This document shows, piece after piece, positions 8,583 through 17,455 of a DNA stretch of 49,976 nucleotides (positions within the stretch are counted from its first letter, which is position 1; every line of letters starts with the position of its first letter). The stretch spans positions 1-49,976 of the forward strand of contig JABHGV010000082.1 in the NCBI GenBank assembly GCA_018671895.1. The letters run 5' to 3'. A program made the position numbers and the translations under genes. Source of the DNA: Rhodospirillaceae bacterium (GTDB lineage Bacteria; Pseudomonadota; Alphaproteobacteria; Rhodospirillales; JABHCV01). A model generated the notes under the pieces. The model did no database searches and was not told where the DNA came from. It saw only the letters and a program-made list of their open reading frames with translations.

Positions 8583-9350
8583 ATGAACCTCCAGCAGAAC
8601 AGCCCCCCGGTACCGCGCCTTGCGGTTGTCGTTCCCGTCCACAACGAGACCGGAAACATCGCCCCGTTGATCGCCGAGATCAGGGCCGCCCTGCAGGGTA
8701 ATATCACCTTTGAAATTATCTATGTCGATGACGCCAGTACCGACGATACGCCAGACGCCCTGAACAAGGTCGCGGCAGATTGCCCGGAGTTGCGAATCCT
8801 GCGCCATCAGACCTGTTCAGGACAAAGCGCCGCCATCGCCACCGGTGTTCGCGCCGCTCGGGGTTCGGCAATCGCCACCCTTGACGGCGACGGACAAAAC
8901 GACCCGGCCGACATTCCGGCCCTGCTTGCCGCCTTCGATGGCGGCGACAATCCAGATGGCCTGCTGATTGCCGGGCTCAGGGCAAAACGCCGAGACAGCT
9001 GGGTCAAGCGCCTGTCATCCAGAATAGCCAATGGTGTTCGCGGCAGATTGCTGGGCGACGACACCACCGACACCGGATGCGGCTTGAAAGTATTCTCGCG
9101 GGATGCTTTCTTGCGTCTGCCCCATTTCAATCACATGCACCGTTTCCTGCCAGCCCTGATAATACGCGCCGGTGGCAAGGTCGTGCAGGTTCCGGTCAAT
9201 CACCGGCCACGTGAAAGTGGGGCGTCGAAATACGGCACCCTGGACCGTCTCGCCGTCGGCATTGTCGACCTGTTCGGCGTCATCTGGCTGCAACGGCGCG
9301 GGCTGAACCCCGATGCCCAGGACGTCACCCCGGACAGAGACGCTCCATGA
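8583..9350 (+). CDS. Family 2 polyprenyl-phosphate glycosyltransferase (DPM1/ArnC-like)
   Basis: A GT2 enzyme of 255 residues that should move a sugar from a nucleotide donor to a polyprenyl phosphate at the cytoplasmic face. It has the family start VVVPVHNETGNI (15-26), VDDASTDDT (48-56) and the DxD-type DGDGQNDP (101-108). A late RESGASKYG resembles the RxxGxSKY motif of dolichol-phosphate mannose synthases. It lacks clear C-terminal membrane helices, so it resembles soluble DPM1 more than ArnC. It is the first gene of an operon with a VTT-domain protein and an ArnT-like transferase. The sugar cannot be read from the sequence. Confidence 0.88.
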   Translation: MNLQQNSPPVPRLAVVVPVHNETGNIAPLIAEIRAALQGNITFEIIYVDDASTDDTPDALNKVAADCPELRILRHQTCSGQSAAIATGVRAARGSAIATLDGDGQNDPADIPALLAAFDGGDNPDGLLIAGLRAKRRDSWVKRLSSRIANGVRGRLLGDDTTDTGCGLKVFSRDAFLRLPHFNHMHRFLPALIIRAGGKVVQVPVNHRPRESGASKYGTLDRLAVGIVDLFGVIWLQRRGLNPDAQDVTPDRDAP

Positions 9351-9360
9351 GCTTGAAACC

Positions 9361-10053
9361 ATGAATCTGAAAATCCTGTTTAGGGGACTGCTGGTGATCG
9401 CCTCACTGGTCGCCCTTGGCTATGCGCTGCAAGCCAGTGGATTGGGGTCGTCCATCGACAAGACATGGATCGATTCAGACATTCGCGGCAAAGGCCTTAC
9501 CGGGGACCTGCTGTTTTTGGCCGTCGGGGCCATCGCTACGGCCATCGGTATGCCCAGACAGGTCATCGCCTTTCTCGGCGGTTATGCCTTCGGTTTTGCC
9601 GAAGGCTCGGCCCTGGCGCTGACGGCGACGGTCTTCGGTTGCATCGCGGCCTTCACCTATGCCCGGCTGTTGGGCCGTGGCTTCGTGGTTTCCCGGTTCC
9701 CGAACCGGGTGCGTAAAATCGACGACTTTCTGAAAGACAATCCGTTTTCCATGACCCTGCTGATCCGCCTGCTGCCTGCGGGCTCCAATCTGGTGACCAA
9801 TCTTGCCGCTGGTGTCTCGGGCGTTGGGGCTGTCGCCTTCGTCAGTGGTTCTGCCATCGGCTACATCCCGCAAACCGTTATCTTTGCCCTGATCGGCAGT
9901 GGCATTACCATTGATACAACACTGCGCATCGGCATCAGTGTCGTGTTGTTCGTTATTTCCGGCATCCTTGGCGTCCACCTGTATCGCAAGCACCGTCACG
10001 GCAAGAGTTTCGATGAAACCGTCGAACGGCAAATTGATGGGGCAGACGCATAA
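9361..10053 (+). CDS. TVP38/TMEM64 (VTT-domain, DedA superfamily) membrane protein
   Basis: A polytopic inner-membrane protein of 230 residues. The VTT core has GMPRQVIAFLGGYAFG at about residues 63-78, then a re-entrant-like segment with LIRLLPAGSNLVTNLAAG and GSAIGYIPQ, all typical of the TVP38 family. Members of the wider DedA superfamily are implicated in flipping undecaprenyl phosphate or other lipids. An earlier in-frame ATG (9313) would lie inside the upstream gene. ATG 9361, 10 bases after the upstream stop, is preferred. Its last base overlaps the ATG of the ArnT-like gene. Its place between a lipid-P-sugar maker and a lipid-P-sugar user suggests that it handles the lipid carrier. 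Confidence 0.88.
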   Translation: MNLKILFRGLLVIASLVALGYALQASGLGSSIDKTWIDSDIRGKGLTGDLLFLAVGAIATAIGMPRQVIAFLGGYAFGFAEGSALALTATVFGCIAAFTYARLLGRGFVVSRFPNRVRKIDDFLKDNPFSMTLLIRLLPAGSNLVTNLAAGVSGVGAVAFVSGSAIGYIPQTVIFALIGSGITIDTTLRIGISVVLFVISGILGVHLYRKHRHGKSFDETVERQIDGADA

Positions 10054-11687
10054 TGCGCGGCGGCTCACTTACCGCGAGCGCGCTATGGCTGTTGGTCATG
10101 GCGGCAGCAATCGCCACCCGCCCGTTTCTGCCCGTTGATGAAACCCGCTATCTGGCCGTCGCTTGGGAAATGTGGCATGGCGGCAACTATCTGGTGCCGC
10201 ACCTGAATGGCGAGACCTATAGCCACAAGCCGCCGCTGTTGTTCTGGCTGATCAATGCCGGATGGGCGGTATTCGGGCTCAATGACTGGTGGCCGCGATT
10301 GGTCGCGCCGCTGTTCGGACTGACCAGTTTGTGGCTGACGGCGGGACTGGCCCGCAGGTTATGGCCAGATGCCCCTGCTGCTGCCAATGCCGCCCCGTTG
10401 ATCGCCTTTGGCAGTATCTTCTGGGCGCTTTTCACGACCCTGACCATGTTCGACATGATGCTGACCTTTTGCGCGCTCGTCGGCATGCACGGCATTGTCC
10501 GCGCCCGACAGACGAACAGTCCGAACGGCTTATGGTTGCTGAGCCTCGCTATTGGCATCGGGGCATTGACCAAGGGACCGGCGATCCTGCTAACCACCCT
10601 GCCTGTTGCCTTGCTGGCCCCGTTTTGGGCACCCGTCCTCGCCGGAGACATCTGGGATCGCGGCTGGAAACGCTGGTACGCCGAGATCAGCTGGGCACTA
10701 CTGCTTGGCATCGTCATCGGCCTTATCTGGGCGATCCCGGCAGCAATCAACGGCGGTGATGACTATCGCGACGCCATCTTCTGGGGACAGTCGGCGGGCC
10801 GAATGGTCAATTCCTTCGCCCATGGCCGCCCCTGGTGGTGGTTCGCAGCCACCCTGCCGGTGCTGCTTATGCCTTGGACCATCTGGCCCGCATTGTGGCG
10901 TTCCCTTGGCGGCCTGTTTGCCAAAGCAGACGGCGGCATGCGCTTCTGTCTGGCGTGGTTGCTGCCCGCGCTGCTGGTTTTCTCAGTCATCAGCGGCAAA
11001 CAGTTTCATTATCTGTTGCCGGTTTTCCCGGCCATCGCCCTGATCATCGCACGGCTGCTGACGACGGCATCGGTATCACCCCATGCAGACGCATGGCATC
11101 GCACCGGCCTGTTACTCCCGGCACTGATGTTTTTCCTTCCCGGACTGGCGTTGTTTGGACTTGGCATCGCCGATCTTCTGGTTGACCTGCCAGCCTGGGC
11201 CGGACGGCTGAACACTCTGTGGGGGCTGGCACTGGCAATCGCCGCTGCCGGGGCCTTTCATTTTGGCCGGGGACTCGATTTACAGGCCCGACTGGTAACG
11301 CTCGCCTCCCTCGCGGCTGCGTTGGTTGTCACCATTCATCTGGCGGCCCGACCGCTGCTCAGCGAAACATTTGATCTGCAGCCGATTTCCATGAAGATCG
11401 GCGATTGGCAGCGCCAGGACATCCCGCTTGCCTTCATCGGCAAGTATCATGGCCAGTTCCAGTACCTCGGGCGACTTGAAAAGCCGATCTCCATTGTCGG
11501 ACTGCAACGTCCTGACATGCAGAACTGGATAGCCGCCCACCCGGACGGGTACGTCATCGCCGTAAGGAAACGCTGGCCAGAAGGGCTGGAACCGCTGGTG
11601 CAGGTGCCGTTCAGGGGTCGCAATATCGCTGTATTTGATATCCCTCAGGTCCTTGCCCACCCGGACTTTTTCGACATCCGCCAATAA
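10053..11687 (+). CDS. ArnT/PMT-like GT-C glycosyltransferase
   Basis: An integral membrane glycosyltransferase of 544 residues in the GT39/GT83 class, with about a dozen hydrophobic helices. The first periplasmic loop carries DETRY (29-33), the acidic catalytic motif of ArnT-type enzymes, followed by YSHKPPLLFW, also typical. Such enzymes transfer a sugar from polyprenyl phosphate-sugar to lipid A, a glycan or a protein on the periplasmic side. The start overlaps the stop of the VTT gene by one base (TAATG), showing tight coupling. No gene for aminoarabinose synthesis is in the window, so the transferred sugar is unknown. Confidence 0.88.
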   Translation: MRGGSLTASALWLLVMAAAIATRPFLPVDETRYLAVAWEMWHGGNYLVPHLNGETYSHKPPLLFWLINAGWAVFGLNDWWPRLVAPLFGLTSLWLTAGLARRLWPDAPAAANAAPLIAFGSIFWALFTTLTMFDMMLTFCALVGMHGIVRARQTNSPNGLWLLSLAIGIGALTKGPAILLTTLPVALLAPFWAPVLAGDIWDRGWKRWYAEISWALLLGIVIGLIWAIPAAINGGDDYRDAIFWGQSAGRMVNSFAHGRPWWWFAATLPVLLMPWTIWPALWRSLGGLFAKADGGMRFCLAWLLPALLVFSVISGKQFHYLLPVFPAIALIIARLLTTASVSPHADAWHRTGLLLPALMFFLPGLALFGLGIADLLVDLPAWAGRLNTLWGLALAIAAAGAFHFGRGLDLQARLVTLASLAAALVVTIHLAARPLLSETFDLQPISMKIGDWQRQDIPLAFIGKYHGQFQYLGRLEKPISIVGLQRPDMQNWIAAHPDGYVIAVRKRWPEGLEPLVQVPFRGRNIAVFDIPQVLAHPDFFDIRQ

Positions 11688-11704
11688 TTCTCTTCCGGGA
11701 ATCC

Positions 11705-11761
11705 TTGACAGGACCCCCTAACCCCCTTAGATCGTTAGCACTCGAATGATCAGAGTGCTAA
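11705..11761 (+). promoter_or_regulatory. groESL promoter with perfect CIRCE (HrcA) operator
   Basis: A consensus -35 TTGACA (11705-11710) is followed by a -10-like TTAGAT (11727-11732, 16-bp spacer). A perfect CIRCE element comes directly after: TTAGCACTC (11735-11743), nine bases, GAGTGCTAA (11753-11761). HrcA bound here would cover the expected transcription start. This implies an HrcA-regulated heat-shock operon; hrcA itself is not in the window. Confidence 0.95.
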
Positions 11762-11810
11762 CAGACTCTGATTTATTGTTACACCACAATACGTTCACGG
11801 AGTATGTACG

Positions 11811-12122
11811 ATGAAATTCAGGCCTCTGCATGACCGCGTCGTTGTTCGACGCATTGAGCAGGATACCAAGACCGCTGGCGGCATCATTATCCCCGACACC
11901 GCCCAGGAAAAACCCAGTGAAGGTGAAGTTGTTGCCGTCGGTTCCGGCGTTCGCAACGAAGCTGGCGCACTGCAACCGCTCGACGTCAAGGCTGGCGACA
12001 GCGTGTTGTTCGGCAAGTGGTCCGGCACCGAAGTCAAGATCGACGGCGAAGACCTGTTGATCATGAAGGAAAGCGATCTTCTCGGCATCATCGAAGCGCC
12101 GAAGAAGAAGAAAAAGAAATAA
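11811..12122 (+). CDS. groES: Co-chaperonin GroES
   Basis: The 103-residue heptameric lid of the GroEL chaperonin. It begins [14 protein letters not shown], contains the mobile-loop region [20 protein letters not shown] and the central GEVVAVGSG, and ends in a run of six lysines. The lysine-rich tail extends the usual 95-97-residue form by a few residues, as in other alphaproteobacterial GroES. The ribosome binding site is ACGGAG near 11796-11801. It is the first gene after the CIRCE promoter and lies 29 bp ahead of groEL. Confidence 0.98.
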   Translation: MKFRPLHDRVVVRRIEQDTKTAGGIIIPDTAQEKPSEGEVVAVGSGVRNEAGALQPLDVKAGDSVLFGKWSGTEVKIDGEDLLIMKESDLLGIIEAPKKKKKK

Positions 12123-12139
12123 CGTTCGCCCAATTTTAA

Positions 12140-13828
<1,689 letters not shown>

Positions 13829-13868
13829 GCCTCTGACCATTCAGGCACATCTGCCTGGCTATAAAATC

Positions 13869-13904
13869 GGGGTCGCGCCTTCACTGGTGCGGCCCCTTTT
13901 TTTT
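13869..13904 (+). terminator. Intrinsic terminator of groESL
   Basis: An 11-bp stem (13869-13879 with 13886-13896, including two G-T pairs) with loop TTCACT is followed by eight T residues (13897-13904). It lies 40 bases after the groEL stop codon. Confidence 0.9.
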
Positions 13905-13906
13905 GG

Positions 13907-14056
13907 GCGCGCTGCGCGGCGATGCCTCTGGAAGTCTGACTTTAATTTCTAAGGGAGTCAGGTTTTCGAGGATTTAGCTCCTGTTGAAAGTTTAACCTGA
14001 TTTCCAGAGACCTAAAAAGCCAAGGGGCGAGTAGCCCCGCCCGGCGATTGAGGGGC
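13907..14056. repeat. Bipartite structured intergenic repeat, copy A
   Basis: A 28-base left block (13907-13934) and a 39-base right block (14018-14056) recur at 36755-36782 and 36854-36893. The left blocks match at 24 of 28 positions. The right blocks differ by one inserted A and one C/T change. The interior is not conserved but is self-complementary: CTCTGGAA (13926-13933) with TTCCAGAG (14002-14009), and TCAGGTT (13958-13964) with AACCTGA (13994-14000). The right block holds GGGGC/GCCCC (14024-14028/14034-14038). It ends 3 bases before the stop codon of the minus-strand flippase gene. Confidence 0.75.
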
Positions 14057-14059
14057 GCC

Positions 14060-15391
14060 CTACCTGAGTGGCATCCAGCGGGTTCCTGCGAACAGCACTC
14101 CGCCCCGGTATCCCATCCATTGCCATGTCGCAGCATTGACCAGCAGACTGGCTGTAACAAAGGCAATGGCCGTTGCCGCCGCGGCCCCATACAGACCGAA
14201 CACCGGAATCAACGTCAAATTCAGAATCACGTTGAGCGCGACATTCACCGTCATCAGCAGGCTCTGGCGTCCCGGCTGTCCTGCCTGCAGCAGAATGTGA
14301 TCAAGTGGAATCATGATCGAATAGACTGCCAGTCCGGCGGCCAGAACCATCAGCAACGGATGACTGAGCGCCACCAGATCGTCCGGGAAATACGGCCCCA
14401 GATAGGGATAAACAAGCAGCACCACGGCGGCGACGGCAACGAATATCGCGCCGCTCATCCCCGCCACACGGCGGCAGAAGCGAGTCGTCTCCAACTTGTC
14501 GCCGGACCCCAGCAATCGCACCAGCACCGGATTGGCGATGGTGCGTACGACGACCGGCAACTGGTACAGACCTTCGACGAACAGGGCGGCGAAACTGTAT
14601 ATACCAACGTGCTGATCGCTCATGAAGATGCCCAACATGACGATATCTATACGGATGTAAGACTCGGCCAGGAAACCGTTGATCAGCGCCCGACTGCCGA
14701 AATTGAAATGCGTCTTCAGCCAGTGCTTGAATTCCTCACCGTTGGCGAAATGCTCCGCCTTTGGTCGAACCATCATCAACAGCATCGGCAGCAACAGAAC
14801 CTCGGCGATGGTGAAACTGATCCCCAGCATATAGCCGGGCTTGTCCATCACCCCAATGGCGAGGCACACAACAAGGATCGCCGTTACCCGGAAGGCCTGT
14901 GCCACCGCGAACGCGCGCATCCGGCGAATACCGTTCAGGACCCCCATCAGCACCTTGTTGACGGCGAAAAACATCAATCCCGGTGACGCCAGCGCCAGCC
15001 CCATCCCCACCGGCTGACTGTCAAACAGGCGTCCTATCGGACCGCTTAAGACATAAAGCACCAATGCCGCCAGAAACCCGAAGGCAACCGCCAACGCCAC
15101 CGCGGCGGCCGAGACCACATCGCGACGGTCCGTATCGTCATCCAGTTCGGCGGTGTGTTTTTGTGCCGAGTCATGAAACCCCATAACCGCGAACTGGGCG
15201 CTGATGACATAGACGGCATAAATCTGGTTGAAGACGCCCAGCGTCTCGACGCCGAAGCTGACCGCGATAAAGAAATTCAGAATAACGCCACTGGCCGCCA
15301 TTACCGCGAAGGCGCCATAATTCCAAGCGGTGTCGGTCAGGAATTTCGATTCAAGCCGAAATTTGCCGTCCGGCATTTCCCCCATCCCCAC
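14060..15391 (-). CDS. Polysaccharide flippase (Wzx/MATE-like)
   Basis: A multispanning protein of up to 443 residues with the hydrophobic pattern of the MOP superfamily (oligosaccharide flippases), about 12-14 helices. Segments such as FGVETLGVFNQIYAVYVI near the N-terminus and TIANPVLVRLLGSGDK in the middle fit lipid-linked glycan flippases. Its role would be to move a lipid-linked sugar unit across the inner membrane. The reading frame can start at GTG 15391, one base after the upstream stop codon, or at ATG 15385 or 15376. It follows the amidotransferase gene with no gap, so the two are probably translationally coupled. Confidence 0.85.
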   Translation of the reverse strand: MGMGEMPDGKFRLESKFLTDTAWNYGAFAVMAASGVILNFFIAVSFGVETLGVFNQIYAVYVISAQFAVMGFHDSAQKHTAELDDDTDRRDVVSAAAVALAVAFGFLAALVLYVLSGPIGRLFDSQPVGMGLALASPGLMFFAVNKVLMGVLNGIRRMRAFAVAQAFRVTAILVVCLAIGVMDKPGYMLGISFTIAEVLLLPMLLMMVRPKAEHFANGEEFKHWLKTHFNFGSRALINGFLAESYIRIDIVMLGIFMSDQHVGIYSFAALFVEGLYQLPVVVRTIANPVLVRLLGSGDKLETTRFCRRVAGMSGAIFVAVAAVVLLVYPYLGPYFPDDLVALSHPLLMVLAAGLAVYSIMIPLDHILLQAGQPGRQSLLMTVNVALNVILNLTLIPVFGLYGAAAATAIAFVTASLLVNAATWQWMGYRGGVLFAGTRWMPLR

Positions 15392-17326
15392 TTAGTATAG
15401 TTTTTCGATGGAATTAATCCGGGTCAGGACCTCTTCCAGATTGAACCCCGTATGCTTGGCGAAATCGTATAGCACATCCATCTTCGGTTCATTGTCTTTC
15501 GCCACTAGCGCCAGCGCCTCGTCGCGACTGACCAGCCCCTCCCTGACCTGACATGATCGAAAGGTGTCGTATTCCGAGAATCCAGCAACTGTGTAATAGA
15601 TATAATTGATAAACGACGTATATCCATCGCCAATACGCCACGTATTATCGCTGTCCTTGGCCGTTTCCCAGTCGTAGGTTCCGATCAGGGTCTTGTTGAT
15701 ATCATGTTCATCCCACGGCAGGTAGTGATACAGATAGGTGAAGTCGTCCTTGGCGATGAAGGTCGAGAAATAGGCCCACATGGTATCGATGAACGATTCA
15801 TTGAAATATCGCGGGTTCAGTACGTACTGCCATGCATACCACGCGAACAGCCCGACCTTGTTGGCCAGCGACAGCCCGAACAGGCGATTGCCGTGGGCAT
15901 TTTCCTTCACCCCGGCGAATCCGGCCTTGAAATCGGTTCTCTCAAACTCGTTGCCGGCACAGAACAGCACCAGATCAATGCCGGTTTCCTTGCGCAGTTC
16001 ACGCAGATAGTGAAAGAACATTTTATCACCGGCCATGAACAGCGGAATCATTCCCAGTTTCGGACGCGCCAGCCAAGCCTGGATGTTCTTGCGAATATAG
16101 CGGCGCTTGGCCGGAATATCGGCGGCGCGCAGGATGTGCTCGACACCCAGTTGTCCGCACATGCGTGCCGTGTTGCGGCGCGCGATATCTGTAACCATGC
16201 CCCAATCGTAGGTAAAGGCGATGGGGTTCATACCCAATTCGGTTTTAATCTTGTGCAGCCCATAAGAGCTATCGCGGCCACCTGAAAAGGCGACAATGCA
16301 ATCAGGCGAGCCATCCGTGCTGCGATGCTTTTCCAGAATTTGTTTCAGTGACTCCTGCCCCTCAGGCTTCTGTGGTTCATAGTCATGGCAAAAATTACAG
16401 ACGCCATCGTCGTCGAACTCAATGTACGGATAGCTTTCCGGCAGAATACATTTCGTACAACGCTGCATATCGGCCAGATGGTCAGTCAAATCCCGAATGG
16501 TGAGACTGTCAGGTAACACGGGTGTTTCCACATTGGGCGCATCAAAAGAAAAAACTTCTGGAATTGCGTCATCAAAGCCAACAATCATCCCGGTTCCAGC
16601 AGTCAATCGCTGGACACTCCCCGTGGCGGCAGCACCCCCAAGCGGGCTGCGCTTGATGAACTGCTCAAGAATGTATCCTTCGGACGCAAAAACAAAGATG
16701 CCCATGTCAGGTAGATGCAGCGTATAAAGCGACCCGGTATTGGTCGCCACAGTCATGGCGCGGGTGTCGTTACGGAAAAATCCGATGGATGCGGCTCCCG
16801 TCATCTCTCCGAAGGCCTGTCCAACCGCCTTCGACAAATCGCCGCTATCGGCCATATGTTTGTCGATCAATCGATAGACAATTTCAGAATCCGTATCCAA
16901 AGATCGCGCCAACTCCGAATTGGCGGCCCACAATTCTTCATCGTTGGTGATAATGCCGTTGTGTACGCCAACACAATGTTCCGATATCACTGGCTGATTG
17001 TTGCCGACCACGGTTTCCGTTCCATTGGTGACCAGTCGGCAGTGGCCGATGGCGGCAAAAGGTTCCGTCACCTTGCCTTCCGCATCGGTTTCATAGGCGG
17101 CCTCGCTGGATTTGACGAACGCCTTGAAATCAGGGGATGCCAACATTTTTGACGGTGCGATCGGACGCTTGAACACTTGCGCCTCGCCACCGGCGGCGAT
17201 GACCAGACCGCTGGCCTCGCGGCCACGTGGTTCCGATAACCGAAACAGTTCTGTCAACGAACCATGAAAGGCCGTCTTGTTACAGGTTGCACCCTTGGCG
17301 GCGATAAGGCCGAAAATTCCACACAT
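15392..17326 (-). CDS. Class II glutaminase fused to N-acetyl sugar amidotransferase (WbpG-like)
   Basis: A fusion of 644 residues. The N-terminus (1-260) is an Ntn glutamine amidotransferase: Cys2 directly after Met, GHCRLVTNG (94-102) and VHNGIITND (121-129). The second part (about 285-640) is an ATP-pyrophosphatase-type N-acetyl sugar amidotransferase: CTKC (290-293) and CNFC (310-313), probably binding zinc, then the PP-loop SGGRDSS (348-354). WbpG/PseA-type enzymes convert an N-acetyl group of a nucleotide or nonulosonic sugar to acetamidino. Pseudomonas WbpG takes ammonia from separate HisH/HisF-like partners; here a different glutaminase type is built in. The start is fixed by the need for Cys2, and AAGAGA precedes it. 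It is cotranscribed with the flippase gene. Confidence 0.85.
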   Translation of the reverse strand: MCGIFGLIAAKGATCNKTAFHGSLTELFRLSEPRGREASGLVIAAGGEAQVFKRPIAPSKMLASPDFKAFVKSSEAAYETDAEGKVTEPFAAIGHCRLVTNGTETVVGNNQPVISEHCVGVHNGIITNDEELWAANSELARSLDTDSEIVYRLIDKHMADSGDLSKAVGQAFGEMTGAASIGFFRNDTRAMTVATNTGSLYTLHLPDMGIFVFASEGYILEQFIKRSPLGGAAATGSVQRLTAGTGMIVGFDDAIPEVFSFDAPNVETPVLPDSLTIRDLTDHLADMQRCTKCILPESYPYIEFDDDGVCNFCHDYEPQKPEGQESLKQILEKHRSTDGSPDCIVAFSGGRDSSYGLHKIKTELGMNPIAFTYDWGMVTDIARRNTARMCGQLGVEHILRAADIPAKRRYIRKNIQAWLARPKLGMIPLFMAGDKMFFHYLRELRKETGIDLVLFCAGNEFERTDFKAGFAGVKENAHGNRLFGLSLANKVGLFAWYAWQYVLNPRYFNESFIDTMWAYFSTFIAKDDFTYLYHYLPWDEHDINKTLIGTYDWETAKDSDNTWRIGDGYTSFINYIYYTVAGFSEYDTFRSCQVREGLVSRDEALALVAKDNEPKMDVLYDFAKHTGFNLEEVLTRINSIEKLY

Positions 17327-17455
17327 ATCTCTTTGTCGACTTCCAGTTAATTCTGCACCCGTCAGGCTGGCCGGACGCTACCAGAGGAGCATTATTCGAT
17401 CAATATAATCCATTGAATATAGCTTTGATGCACGGAACCTTTTAAAAGAACCCAC

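Noticed and set aside
8403-8807. Open frame of 134 codons on the minus strand spanning the spacer before the GT2 gene
   Set aside because: It overlaps the starts of both flanking real genes and has no recognisable feature.
14048-14986. Open frame of 312 codons on the plus strand opposite the flippase gene
   Set aside because: Gln/His-rich shadow of a transmembrane gene read backwards, a typical artefact.
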